Shown: positions 43,554 through 52,557, counted from the stretch's first letter. The stretch is 64,000 nucleotides of DNA from Amycolatopsis sp. FBCC-B4732 (GCF_023008405.1 NZ_CP095376.1:4488001-4552000), one strand, 5' to 3'. Made by a program: numbers and translations. The notes: generated by a model not told the origin, from the sequence alone.

Positions 43554-44777
43554 ATGGACTTCGCGTTCGACGAGAAGACCGAGGAGCTGCGCGGAAAGCT
43601 CCTCGAGTTCATGGATTCGCACGTCTACCCCGCCGAGCCCGTGTTCGAGCAGCAGCTCGCCGAACGCGAAGACCCCTGGGCCATCCCGCCGGTCATGGAC
43701 GAGCTCAAGGCCGAGGCGCGCAAGCGCGGCCTGTGGAACTTCTTCCTGCCCGGCGACCACGGCGCCGGCCTGACGAACCTCCAGTACGCGCCGCTGGCCG
43801 AGATCACCGGCCGCAGCATCCGGCTGGCGCCGACCGCGCTCAACTGCGCCGCGCCGGACACCGGGAACATGGAAGTGCTGGCCATGTTCGGCAACGAGCA
43901 GCAGCAGAAGCAGTGGCTGGAACCGTTGCTGGCCGGGGAGATCCGCTCCGCGTTCGCGATGACCGAGCCGGACGTCGCCTCCTCCGACGCCCGCAACATC
44001 GAGACCGCGATCCGGCGCGACGGCGACGAGTACGTCGTCAACGGCCGCAAGTGGTACATCTCCGGCGCGATGAACCCCGCGTGCCAGATCTTCATCGTGA
44101 TGGGCAAGACGGATCCGGAAGCCGCGCCGCACAAGCAGCAGAGCATGATCCTGATCCCCCGCGACACCCCGGGCCTGACGGTCAAGCGCGGCATGCACGT
44201 CTTCGGCTACGACGACAGCGACCACGGCGGGCACGCCGAGGTGATCTTCGAAGACGTCCGCGTGCCGGTCGAAAACCTCATCGCCGGCGAGGGCGACGGC
44301 TTCGCGATCGCCCAGGCCCGCCTCGGCCCGGGCCGGATCCACCACTGCATGCGCGCCATCGGCATGGCCGAGCGCGCGCTGGAGCTCATGTGCCGCCGCG
44401 CGATCTCGCGCGAGGCGTTCGGCAAGCCGATCGCGCAGCAGGGCGTCGTGCAGGACTGGATCGCCGAGTCGCGGGTGAAGATCGAGCAGCAGCGGCTGCT
44501 GGTGCTCAAGACCGCATGGCTGATGGACACCGTCGGCAACCAGGGCGCGCACACCGAGATCCAGGCGATCAAGATCTCCACCCCGATCACCGTCGAGTGG
44601 ATCCTCGACAAGGCCGTGCAGGTGCACGGCGCGGGCGGCGTCAGCCAGGACTTCCCGCTGGCCGCGATGTGGGCGGGCAACCGCACGCTGCGGCTGGCCG
44701 ACGGGCCGGACGAGGTCCACAAGCGCTCGCTGGCCCGCCGTGAACTGAAGAAGTACCTCTCGGAGGGCGCGAAGTGA
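43554..44777 (+). CDS. Acyl-CoA dehydrogenase, ACAD11-type (407 aa)
   Basis: The start is ATG 43554. The dehydrogenase fold shows in AFAMTEPDVASSDARNIET, YVVNGRKWYISGA, VFGYDDSDHGGHAEVIFEDV and VQVHGAGGVSQDFPLA with WAGNRTLRLADGPDEVHKRS at the end. The tail is the type found with APH-like partners (ACAD10/11). It is probably a flavoenzyme for beta-oxidation of 4-hydroxy acids or branched acyl-CoAs. It overlaps the next gene by GTGA. Confidence 0.9.
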   Translation: MDFAFDEKTEELRGKLLEFMDSHVYPAEPVFEQQLAEREDPWAIPPVMDELKAEARKRGLWNFFLPGDHGAGLTNLQYAPLAEITGRSIRLAPTALNCAAPDTGNMEVLAMFGNEQQQKQWLEPLLAGEIRSAFAMTEPDVASSDARNIETAIRRDGDEYVVNGRKWYISGAMNPACQIFIVMGKTDPEAAPHKQQSMILIPRDTPGLTVKRGMHVFGYDDSDHGGHAEVIFEDVRVPVENLIAGEGDGFAIAQARLGPGRIHHCMRAIGMAERALELMCRRAISREAFGKPIAQQGVVQDWIAESRVKIEQQRLLVLKTAWLMDTVGNQGAHTEIQAIKISTPITVEWILDKAVQVHGAGGVSQDFPLAAMWAGNRTLRLADGPDEVHKRSLARRELKKYLSEGAK

Positions 44778-45958
44778 CTGTCACCGCCGAAGACCTGACC
44801 CGTCAGGCGACCGAGTTCCTGGCCGCGCACGACCCGGCCACGACGGACCGGATGGACTTCCTGCGGGCCCGGTTCGACGCCGGGCTCGCCTGGATCCACT
44901 TCCCCGCCGGCCTCGGCGGGCAGAACGCGCCGCGCGCGCTGCAGTCCGTTGTGGACGGTGTGTTCGCCGACGCGGGCGCGCCGGACAACAACCCGCGCCG
45001 CATCGGGATCGGCCTCGGCATGGCCGCGCCGACCATCCTCGCTTTCGGCACGCCGGAGCAGCGCGAGCGCTTCCTGCGTCCACTGTGGACCGGCGAGGAG
45101 GTGTGGTGCCAGCTGTTCTCCGAGCCGGGCGCCGGCTCCGACCTGGCCGCGCTGGGCACCCGGGCCGTCCGCGACGGCGACGACTGGATCGTCACCGGCC
45201 AGAAGGTGTGGACGTCGGGTGCGCACGAATCGCAGTGGGCGATCCTGGTCACCCGCACCGACCCGGACGTCCCGAAGCACCAGGGCATGACGTACTTCCT
45301 GTGCGACATGACCGCACCCGGCGTCGAGGTCCGGCCGCTGCGCCAGATCACCGGCGAGGCCGAGTTCAACGAGGTCTTCCTGACCGAGGTCCGGATTCCG
45401 GACACCCAGCGCCTCGGCGCGGTCGGCGAGGGCTGGAAGGTCGCGCAGACGACGCTGATGAACGAGCGCGTCGCGATCGGCGGGCACGTCCAGCCGCGCG
45501 AAGGCGGGCTCATCGGGATCGTCGCGAAGACGTGGCGCGAGCGGCCCGAGCTGCGCACGCCGGAGCTGCGTGACCGGCTCGTGCAGCGCTGGGTCGAGGC
45601 CGAAACGCTGCGGCTGGCCGGTACCCGGCTGCGCCAGCAGCTGACGGCGGGCGCGCCCGGCCCGGAGGGTTCGGCCATGAAGGTCGCGTTCTCGGAGCTG
45701 AACCAGGCGCTCACCGGCCTGGAGGTCGAGCTGCTCGGCGAAGAGGGCCTGGCCTACGACGACTGGTCGTTCCGGCGCCCGGCGATCGTCGACTTCACCG
45801 GCCGCGAAGCCGGCTACCGCTACCTGCGCGCGAAGGGGAACTCCATCGAGGGCGGCACCTCGGAGGTCCTGCGCAACATCATCGCCGAGCGCGTGCTGGG
45901 GCTGCCCTCGGAGCCGCGTGTCGACAAGGACGTCGCCTGGAAGGACCTCCCCCGATGA
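44774..45958 (+). CDS. Acyl-CoA dehydrogenase, large-type subunit (394 aa)
   Basis: The start is GTG 44774. WCQLFSEPGAGSDLAALGTR, WIVTGQKVWTSGAHES and SIEGGTSEVLRNIIAERVLG are the family landmarks; the last carries the flavin-binding EGGTSE motif. It overlaps the third gene by ATGA. In actinomycetes such pairs of ~390 and ~365 aa form heterotetramers (for example FadE28–FadE29) acting on steroid or other bulky side chains. I infer the same here. Confidence 0.9.
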   Translation: MTVTAEDLTRQATEFLAAHDPATTDRMDFLRARFDAGLAWIHFPAGLGGQNAPRALQSVVDGVFADAGAPDNNPRRIGIGLGMAAPTILAFGTPEQRERFLRPLWTGEEVWCQLFSEPGAGSDLAALGTRAVRDGDDWIVTGQKVWTSGAHESQWAILVTRTDPDVPKHQGMTYFLCDMTAPGVEVRPLRQITGEAEFNEVFLTEVRIPDTQRLGAVGEGWKVAQTTLMNERVAIGGHVQPREGGLIGIVAKTWRERPELRTPELRDRLVQRWVEAETLRLAGTRLRQQLTAGAPGPEGSAMKVAFSELNQALTGLEVELLGEEGLAYDDWSFRRPAIVDFTGREAGYRYLRAKGNSIEGGTSEVLRNIIAERVLGLPSEPRVDKDVAWKDLPR

Positions 45959-47049
45959 CTGACCTGCTGTACTCGGACGTCGAGGAAGACCTGCGGGCTT
46001 CGGTCCGGGACCTGCTGAAGGACAAGGCCGGCGCCGAGGCGTTGCTGGCGCGGATCGAGACGGCCGAGGGTTACGACCTGAAGCTGTGGCGCACGCTGGC
46101 CGACGAGGTCGGCGTGGCCGGGCTGGCGGTGCCCGAGAAGCTGGGCGGGCACGGCGCGTCGGCCCGCGAGGTCGCCGTGGTGGCCGAGGAGCTGGGCCGC
46201 AGCGTGGCGCCGGTGCCGTTCCTGGGCAGCGTGGTGCTGGCGACGACGGCGCTGGTGGCCGTCGGCGCCCGCGAGTTCGTCGGCAAGCTCGCGGCAGGGC
46301 AGGCGATCGGCGCGCTGGTCGTGCCGCTGACGACGGCGCCGGGCGCGGGCTTCCCGTCGTCGGTGACCGCGTCCGCCGCCGGAACGCTGAGCGGGCGGGT
46401 CGGCACGGTGGCGGACGCGTCGGTGGCGGACCTGCTCGTCGTCCCGGCCGCCGGCCCGGACGGCCCCGCGCTGTACGTCGTCGAGGCTTCGGCGGCGACG
46501 GTGTCGGAGCTGACGTCGTTCGACCTGACCCGGCGCGTGGCCGACGTGTCGCTTGCGGACGCGCCGGCGGCGCTGGTGGCTTCGGGACCGGACGCGGCCG
46601 CGGCGCTGGAGCAGGCGCTGCTGTTCGGGGCGGGCATCCTCGCGTCGGAGCAGACGGGCGTCGCCGAGTGGGCGTTGACCGAGACGGTGGCCTACCTCAA
46701 GGGCCGCTACCAGTTCGGCCGCCCGGTCGGCGGGTTCCAGTCGCTGAAGCACCGGCTGGCGAACCTGTACACGGACCTGGTGCTGGCCCGCGCGACGGCC
46801 CGGAACGCGGCGGACGCGCTCGCCACGAGCACCGACGTGCCGATCGCGGTGGCGGTCGCCCAGGCCCGCAACGCGCCGATCGCGGTGAAGGCCGTCGAGG
46901 AGGCGATCCAGCTGCACGGCGGCATCGGGATGACGTGGGAGCACCCGGCGCACCTGTACTTGAAGCGCGCCAAGGCGGACGAGCTGGCGCTGGGCACGCC
47001 CGGCCGGCACCGCGCCCGCCTGGCGGACCTGGTGAACCTGCCCGCCTGA
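45955..47049 (+). CDS. Acyl-CoA dehydrogenase, smaller partner subunit (364 aa)
   Basis: The start is ATG 45955, overlapping by ATGA. LYSDVEEDLRASVRDLLKD, GVAGLAVPEKLGGHGA, FGRPVGGFQSLKHRLANLY and LHGGIGMTWEHPAHLYLKRA show the fold. It is shorter and more Ala/Val-rich in the middle than its partner, like the second subunit of FadE-type heterotetramers. A hairpin follows it. Confidence 0.9.
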   Translation: MTDLLYSDVEEDLRASVRDLLKDKAGAEALLARIETAEGYDLKLWRTLADEVGVAGLAVPEKLGGHGASAREVAVVAEELGRSVAPVPFLGSVVLATTALVAVGAREFVGKLAAGQAIGALVVPLTTAPGAGFPSSVTASAAGTLSGRVGTVADASVADLLVVPAAGPDGPALYVVEASAATVSELTSFDLTRRVADVSLADAPAALVASGPDAAAALEQALLFGAGILASEQTGVAEWALTETVAYLKGRYQFGRPVGGFQSLKHRLANLYTDLVLARATARNAADALATSTDVPIAVAVAQARNAPIAVKAVEEAIQLHGGIGMTWEHPAHLYLKRAKADELALGTPGRHRARLADLVNLPA

Positions 47050-47057
47050 CCCCCGTT

Positions 47058-47095
47058 CGTGAAGGCCACCCCGGTTCCTCGAGGTGGCCTTCACG
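47058..47095. terminator. Hairpin ending the acyl-CoA dehydrogenase operon
   Basis: CGTGAAGGCCACC and its complement GGTGGCCTTCACG face each other over a 12-base loop, 9 bases after the last stop. It is a likely intrinsic terminator. Confidence 0.7.
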
Positions 47096-47147
47096 GCGTC
47101 AGCTGGTAGAAACGGGCTGACCGATTTCCGCCGTTCCCGGGAGCGCG

Positions 47148-48278
47148 ATGACCACCAGCCCGGCCGGCTCGGTGGAATCCCAGCTCCGCGCCTCGGTCGC
47201 CCAGTTCGCCGGCCCCGCCCGGGCCGTCGCGACCGGGATCGTCGGCGTCTTCGGCGTCGTGGCCACCCCCGGCGGCGCGCTCCCGCTCGCGTTCGCCCTG
47301 CTCGCGCTGACGTTCGGTGCGGGCGTCGCCGACGTCCTCGCCGGGCGGCGCACGTCGTTCGCGTTGTCCGTGCTGCGCGCGGGTGCGGTGTGCGCCGCCC
47401 AGCCGTGGCTCACGTCGGTGCCCGGCGAGGCGAGCCTGTGGGCGGTCAACGTCCTGACGATCACGGCGATCACGTGGCAGTGGGAGCACCCGCCGCGGCT
47501 CACCGGGCCGGCGCTGGTGGCGCTGCTCGTGGTCGGAGCCGTCGCGGGCCTCGGCGCGTGGCTGCCGGTGGTGCCGCGGGTGGTGGTGGAGACGGTGCTG
47601 GCCCGCCTCGCGTACGTCCTCCTGAGCCGAGCGGCCGCCCGCACCGACGCGGCCCGCGCGGAGCAGGCGGCGGTCGAGCAGGCGGAGGCCCTCAGCCGCG
47701 ACCGGCGGCGGCGCGAGCGTGAGTACCTGGCCCTCCTGCACGACACGGCTTCGGCGACGTTCCTGGCGGTGGCTTCGGGCGCGACGACCGACCCGGCGGC
47801 GGTGGCGGGCTACGCGGCCCACGACCTGGCGATCTTGACCGGCGGGGACGGCCCGGTCGACCTCGAAGCCGGGTTGCGCATGGTGTCCTCGGGGCGCGCG
47901 CTGCGGGTGGAGACGGTGTGGGAGGAGGTCCCGCAGGTCCCGGCCGCGGCGGCGCTCGCCCTGGTGCGAGCGGCGGAGGAGGCGCTTCGCAACGCGGAGC
48001 GGCACTCGGGCGCGTCGTCGGTCGCGGTGCGCCTGGCGCCGACGCCCGGTGGCGTGGAGGTGACGGTGGCGGACGCCGGCGTCGGGTTCGACCCGGCGGA
48101 GGTCCCGTTGTCCCGCCGGGGCGTGCGGGGGTCGGTGGTGGAACGGATGCGCGCGGCCGGAGGGACGGCGGAGGTCACTTCGCGGCCGGGCGAGGGAACG
48201 ACGGTGACGCTGAGGTGGTGCCGCGAGGTCGTGGCTTGGCCTGCGGATGCCGCGGCTTCGAGGCGGACCCATGACTGA
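47148..48278 (+). CDS. Sensor histidine kinase, NarL-partner type (376 aa)
   Basis: The start is ATG 47148. Residues about 20–165 hold four or five hydrophobic segments. The dimerisation/phosphorylation part has LALLHDTASATFLAVASG, with the His expected for HisKA_3. The ATPase part has EEALRNAERHSGASS (N box) and VADAGVGFDPAEV (G box), ending PGEGTTVTLRW. It should autophosphorylate and pass phosphate to the response regulator at 50,116. It overlaps the putative start of the next gene. Confidence 0.85.
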   Translation: MTTSPAGSVESQLRASVAQFAGPARAVATGIVGVFGVVATPGGALPLAFALLALTFGAGVADVLAGRRTSFALSVLRAGAVCAAQPWLTSVPGEASLWAVNVLTITAITWQWEHPPRLTGPALVALLVVGAVAGLGAWLPVVPRVVVETVLARLAYVLLSRAAARTDAARAEQAAVEQAEALSRDRRRREREYLALLHDTASATFLAVASGATTDPAAVAGYAAHDLAILTGGDGPVDLEAGLRMVSSGRALRVETVWEEVPQVPAAAALALVRAAEEALRNAERHSGASSVAVRLAPTPGGVEVTVADAGVGFDPAEVPLSRRGVRGSVVERMRAAGGTAEVTSRPGEGTTVTLRWCREVVAWPADAAASRRTHD

Positions 48279-48481
48279 ACCCACCGGCCGGTTCGCCGCG
48301 ACCGCCACCGGACCAGCGATCCGGCCGACCACGAGCGCCCCGGCCGAGCCCGCCCCGACCGCCGCTCGGCACCGAGGCAGCAGCCTGCCCTGGCAACATG
48401 GCGAGCCCATGCCTGAACCCGCCGAACGGCTCGCTGCGACCGCCGGACCAGCGCTTGAGCGCGCAGCACGGTGGCGGCCGG

Positions 48482-50131
48482 ATGCCTGACACGCCCGCCG
48501 AGCCGACCGGCGCCGCCTCGGCGAAGCGGCTCCGCGCCGCAACGCCGCCCGAACCCGCCACCCGGCCGGGGAAGCTCCCAGCCGAGCCCACCGGCGCTGC
48601 CCCGCCAAAGCAGCCCGGCGACGCCACCGAACCCGCCACTCGGCCAGCCCGCACCAGGTCGGGTCAGCTTCCAGCCGAACCCACCAGCGCTACACCACCT
48701 CAGCCTGGCGCCGCCACGCCGCCCGAACCCGCCACCCAACCAAGCCCCACCCGACCAACCGAGCCGACCAGCGCCACCCCGCCAGCTCAGCCCAGCGCCA
48801 CAGCACCACCCCAACCCGCCACCCGACCAACCCAACCCACCAGCCCCACACCACCTCAGCCTGGCGCCGCCACGCCGCCCCAACCCGCCACCCGGCCAAG
48901 CCCCACCCGACCAGCCAAACCCACCCCGCCAACTCAGCCCGGCGACGCAGCACCACCCGAACCCGCTGCCGCGCCCACCTCGCTGGGGCAGGTCCCAGCC
49001 GAACCCGCCGGCGCTACCCCACCGAGGCCGCCCACCCCGCCGGGGCGGCCGGCCGAACCCGCGGTCCGGCTTGCCGCTGCCATCCGGATCGTCCTGCTCG
49101 GGGTCACCGCCGTCATCCAGCCCGGTCTCGGGCTCGCTCCCCTGCTGCGTCACCAGTCCGCCTATCGGCCACCCCTCGCCGCGGATCTCGCGTTCCTCGT
49201 CCTCGCCGGCGTCACCGTGGCCTGTGCCTGGTGGGTGCTGCGCCGGAAGCCCCTCCCCCTGGTGGTTTCCGTCGTCGGCACCCTCGTCGTCCTCGCCGCC
49301 TCCTCCGTCGCGACCGCCGCGCTGCCGCCCGACTCCTTCTTCCGCGAACCGCACTGGTCGTTCGGGCTCGTCGGGTGGCACCTGCTCGTCCTGCTCGCCG
49401 ACCGCCTGCCCGCGTTGCTGACCGCGCTCGCGCTGCACGTCGGGGCCAGCGTTGCCCAGTTCCTGGTCGCCGGGCCCGTTGCGCGGACCGAGTTCGGGGA
49501 TGCCGCCATCGTGCTGTTCGGCGTGACCGTCTTCCAGGTCGCCGTCGCCGGGCTGTTCGGGTTGCTCGACCGGCGCTCGAACGAAGCCGCCGCCGCGGCC
49601 GCCGAACGGGATCGGCTCGCCACCCGGGCCGCCGTTGCCGCGCAGGCCGGGGAGGCGCTGCGGACCGGGTTCGCCGAGCAGCTCGGGGCGACCCTGCCGT
49701 TGCTGGCCGGGCTCGCCGACGGGACCGTCGACCCCCGCACGGCCGAGGCGCGCGCCCGGTGCGGGCTCGCCGCCGCGCAGCTGCGGCGGCTCTTCGCCGA
49801 GAACGACGACGTGCCCGATCCGCTCGTGCACGAGGTCACCGCCTGCCTCGACGTCGCCGAGCGGCGCGGGGTCGCGGTGGCGCTCGCCGTCAGTGGTGAT
49901 CCCGTCGACGTGCCGGCGCCCGCGCGGCGGGAGCTGACCGGGCCCGTGCTCACCGCGCTGGCCGCCGCCCGGACGCGGGCCCGGGTGAGCGTGCTGCGGA
50001 CGCCCGAACTGGTCCGCGTCGCGGTCGTCGCGGACGGCACCTCCGAATTCAGCGGATCGGCGGCGGTCCCCGTCGCGTCCCACTCGCGAGACGGACAGAC
50101 CTGGATGGAGGCGCGGTGGCGACCCGAGTGA
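48482..50131 (+). CDS. Membrane protein with Pro-rich repeats and degenerate kinase-like C-terminus (549 aa)
   Basis: I start it at ATG 48482 (MPDTPAEPTGAAS), but the true N-terminus may be ATG 48271, overlapping the kinase stop, with a frameshift in between. Residues 1–190 are Pro/Ala/Thr-rich repeats; then four hydrophobic segments (about 200–350); then a coiled part (AAAAAERDRLATRAAVAAQA) and a C-terminal region with LGATLPLLAGLADGTVDPRT. The last part looks like a sensor kinase in plan, but I see neither the phospho-His nor N/G boxes. It may be a non-catalytic sensor partner. It overlaps the regulator gene by 16 bases. Confidence 0.72.
   Translation: MPDTPAEPTGAASAKRLRAATPPEPATRPGKLPAEPTGAAPPKQPGDATEPATRPARTRSGQLPAEPTSATPPQPGAATPPEPATQPSPTRPTEPTSATPPAQPSATAPPQPATRPTQPTSPTPPQPGAATPPQPATRPSPTRPAKPTPPTQPGDAAPPEPAAAPTSLGQVPAEPAGATPPRPPTPPGRPAEPAVRLAAAIRIVLLGVTAVIQPGLGLAPLLRHQSAYRPPLAADLAFLVLAGVTVACAWWVLRRKPLPLVVSVVGTLVVLAASSVATAALPPDSFFREPHWSFGLVGWHLLVLLADRLPALLTALALHVGASVAQFLVAGPVARTEFGDAAIVLFGVTVFQVAVAGLFGLLDRRSNEAAAAAAERDRLATRAAVAAQAGEALRTGFAEQLGATLPLLAGLADGTVDPRTAEARARCGLAAAQLRRLFAENDDVPDPLVHEVTACLDVAERRGVAVALAVSGDPVDVPAPARRELTGPVLTALAAARTRARVSVLRTPELVRVAVVADGTSEFSGSAAVPVASHSRDGQTWMEARWRPE
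48498..49060 (+). repeat. Proline-rich tandem repeat region
   Basis: About seven imperfect units of ~20–26 codons follow one pattern, roughly AEPTSATPPQPGAATPPEPA. Copies at 48,660–48,740 and 48,830–48,900 are nearly the same at DNA level. The same kind of unit is seen upstream (48,271–48,470) but in another frame. The region encodes an extended, likely periplasm- or cytoplasm-facing linker. Confidence 0.75.
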
Positions 50132-50766
50132 CGGCCGTCGTGGTCGACGACCACCCGGCGGTGCGCGCCGGCGTGGCGTACTGGCTGGTCGCCGGCGACC
50201 CGCCGATCGACGTCGTCGCGGACGGCGAAGACGTCAAGGCCGCTTGGCTGGGCGCGGGCGCGGCCGCCGACGTGGTCATCTTCGACCTGCACCTGGGCGG
50301 CCCCGCGCCGGCGTTCGGCGACCTGCGGCGGCTCGCCGAAGCCGGGCGCCGGGTCGTCGTCTACTCGATGCGCGCGGACGACGACGTCGCCTTGCAGTGC
50401 CTCGAGCTCGGCGCGCTGTGCTACCTGACGAAGGCCGAGGGCGCCGACCACCTGGTGGAGGCGACGCGGGCGGCGGCGCAGGACCGGCCGTACACGCCGC
50501 CGTCGCTGGCCGGGGCGCTCGCCGGGGACCGGTCGGAGGCGCGGCCGGCGCTGTCGGCGCGGGAAGCCGAGGTGCTCGTCGAATGGTTCCAGTCCGAGTC
50601 GAAGGAGTTCGTCGCGCACCGGCTCGGGATCTCGGCCAGCACGGTGAACTCGCACCTCGAGCGGATCCGCGTCAAGTACGCGCGCATCGGCCGCGAGGCG
50701 CCGACCAAGGCCGCGCTCGTCGCGCGCGCCATCCAGGACGGCCTGATCGGCGTCGACGATCTGTGA
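50116..50766 (+). CDS. NarL/LuxR-type response regulator (216 aa)
   Basis: The start is GTG 50116. The receiver domain has VVVDDHPAVRAG (acidic pair), VVIFDLHLGG with the likely phospho-Asp, and YLTKAEGADHL. The LuxR-type HTH is near residues 150–205 (LSAREAEVLVEWF, LGISASTVNSHLERIRVKYA). It overlaps the previous gene. With the kinase at 47,148 it forms a two-component system; targets are unknown, the lipoprotein gene after it being a candidate. Confidence 0.9.
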   Translation: MATRVTAVVVDDHPAVRAGVAYWLVAGDPPIDVVADGEDVKAAWLGAGAAADVVIFDLHLGGPAPAFGDLRRLAEAGRRVVVYSMRADDDVALQCLELGALCYLTKAEGADHLVEATRAAAQDRPYTPPSLAGALAGDRSEARPALSAREAEVLVEWFQSESKEFVAHRLGISASTVNSHLERIRVKYARIGREAPTKAALVARAIQDGLIGVDDL

Positions 50767-50936
50767 CCTCCGTGTGGTGCGAACAGCCCACACCGGCGGC
50801 GCGGCGCGCGGGTTAGCGTCCCGCTGACGGAGCCGCGAGGGCACCCCGCCGGGTCGCCGCGACTGTCCTGGGGGCGGCCGCGGCGCTCCGGCTCCGCCCC
50901 GCCGGAACCCGTCCGGCGGGTTGTTCGAGGAGATCC

Positions 50937-51551
50937 ATGAAGCACGTCCGCACCACCGCCCTGCTCGCCGCCGCCTTCTTCCTTTCCGCGTGCGGTAGCG
51001 AGTCCGGCCAAGCGGTGCCCGCCACCCCGACCGAGACCCCGGCGGCCCCCACGTCGGCCTCCTCCGAGTCATCGTCGACGGCTGCCGCCGCGCCGGTGGG
51101 CGACGTCACCAAGCCGGGCACCGAACTCAAGCTCGGCGAGCGCGCGGTGGTCCCGTTCAAGTACGGCACGACCAAGTCCGGCACCATCGCGATCACCGTG
51201 ACGGCGATCGACAAGGGCGCCAACGCCGACCTCGCTAAGTACGGCGACAAGGCGAAGGGGATCACGCCGTTCTACCTGCGCGCGACGGTCGAGAACGTCG
51301 ACGGCGCCGACCTGTCCTACGCCTCGGTGAGCCTGCGCGCCCTCGGCGCCGACGGCCGCTCGACCGGCGTGATCATCACCGGCAGCACCGACGGCTGCAA
51401 GTCCGCCACCGCGGGCAAGGACTTCACGACGGCGGGCGCGAAGTTCGAGACCTGCACCCTGCAGGGCGCCCGCGAGGGCTCGGCGGTGGAAGCGGCGACG
51501 TTCGACAAGGGCGACGGCTACGACAAGTCCCCGGTGGTCTGGAAGAACTGA
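50937..51551 (+). CDS. Secreted lipoprotein (204 aa)
   Basis: The start is ATG 50937. The lipobox is LSAC with Cys19. A Thr/Pro/Ser linker follows to about residue 55. The rest is a beta-rich domain (GTELKLGERAVVPFKYG, FYLRATVENVDGADLSYASV) like the DUF4352/immunoglobulin-type lipoprotein domains. Two Cys (TDGCKSA, FETCTLQ) may form a disulfide. It is anchored outside the membrane. It is preceded by ~170 bases without a gene after the regulator. Confidence 0.82.
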   Translation: MKHVRTTALLAAAFFLSACGSESGQAVPATPTETPAAPTSASSESSSTAAAAPVGDVTKPGTELKLGERAVVPFKYGTTKSGTIAITVTAIDKGANADLAKYGDKAKGITPFYLRATVENVDGADLSYASVSLRALGADGRSTGVIITGSTDGCKSATAGKDFTTAGAKFETCTLQGAREGSAVEAATFDKGDGYDKSPVVWKN

Positions 51552-51563
51552 CCACCCCCAGGC

Positions 51564-51599
51564 CACGGAATTTTCGCTCAGATGAGCGAAAATTCTGTG
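51564..51599. terminator. AT-rich hairpin after the lipoprotein gene
   Basis: GAATTTTCGCTCA and its exact complement TGAGCGAAAATTC are separated by only two bases; with flanking pairs the stem reaches 17 bp. It is unusually AT-rich for this genome and lies 12 bases after the lipoprotein stop. Confidence 0.65.
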
Positions 51600-51684
51600 A
51601 GCCAGGCCACCCGGAAGGCAAAAGGGTGGCAAAAGTGCCCTTCTCCCCATGGCTCTCCCGGGCGGCCCGTTCTAGCCTGGCGCC

Positions 51685-52557
51685 ATGGAATTCGCCGTCG
51701 CGTCGACGGGTGCGCTGGAAGAATTGACGATCGCCGTCGGGGATCGGCGGCACAGTGCGCTTGCGGCCGGGCCTGAACGCGGGGAGCTCGTGCTGTTCCT
51801 GCACGGGTGGCCCGAGTTCGCCGATGCCTGGACCGAGCAGCTGCACGCGCTCGGGGAGGCCGGTTACCGGGCCGTGGCCGTCGACCAGCGGGGGTACTCG
51901 GCCGGGGCGCGGCCGGACGGGGTCGAGCACTACACTCTCGATCAGCTGGTCGGGGACGCCCTCGCCTTCGCCGGCAGCCAGGGCGCCGAGCGGTTCCACC
52001 TGGTCGCCCGCGACTGGGGTGGCATGATCGCCTGGGCACTGGCCACCTCGCACCCGGAGCGGCTGCGGTCTCTCACCGTGCTCTCCACGCCCCACCCCGC
52101 GGCGCTGCGGCGGGCGGCCGCGACCGACGACGGGCAGTTCCACGACCTCGGGTACATCCGGTTCTTCCGGCGCGGTGCCGGCAAAGCCGAGAAATACCTC
52201 TTACGCGACGAAGCCACGCAATTACGCGCTGTTTACAGCCGTCGGATTCCGGTCGAAATCGTCGAACGCTCGATCGCGCGCCTTTCCGAACCGGGCGCGC
52301 TGACCGCGACGCTGAATTGGTACCGCGGCGCCACCGACGACGATTTCGACATCCCGGCGGGCCGGATCACCGTGCCGACGCTCTACCTCTGGGGTCGCGA
52401 GGACCCCTACCTCGGCCAGAGCGCCGCCGAGCTGACCGTGCACCACATCGACGCCGAGTACCGGTTCCAGATCCTCGAGGGCGCGAGCCAGTGGATGGCG
52501 ATGGAGGCCCCGGACGAGGTCATCGCCCTGCTGCTGGACCACGTCGGGCGGCACTGA
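51685..52557 (+). CDS. Epoxide-hydrolase-like alpha/beta hydrolase (290 aa)
   Basis: The start is ATG 51685. HGWPE (residues 40–44) is the oxyanion-hole motif and D110 in RDWGG is the usual nucleophile; the acid is likely in WGREDPY. The cap domain is between. The expected catalytic His in the C-terminal G-x-S-H-W motif is Gln269 here (EGASQWMAME), codon CAG at 52,489–52,491. So the enzyme may be inactive or use another mechanism. It converges with the SRPBCC gene with a 38-base overlap. Confidence 0.87.
   Translation: MEFAVASTGALEELTIAVGDRRHSALAAGPERGELVLFLHGWPEFADAWTEQLHALGEAGYRAVAVDQRGYSAGARPDGVEHYTLDQLVGDALAFAGSQGAERFHLVARDWGGMIAWALATSHPERLRSLTVLSTPHPAALRRAAATDDGQFHDLGYIRFFRRGAGKAEKYLLRDEATQLRAVYSRRIPVEIVERSIARLSEPGALTATLNWYRGATDDDFDIPAGRITVPTLYLWGREDPYLGQSAAELTVHHIDAEYRFQILEGASQWMAMEAPDEVIALLLDHVGRH

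Noticed and set aside
48498-49060. CRISPR-like array
   Set aside because: The repeats are degenerate, in frame and encode a Pro-rich linker; there are no constant repeats with unique spacers and no cas genes.
47810-50083. Minus-strand 757-residue Trp/Gly-rich frame
   Set aside because: It is the reverse of the Pro-rich repeats; such frames arise from the codon bias of the plus-strand gene.
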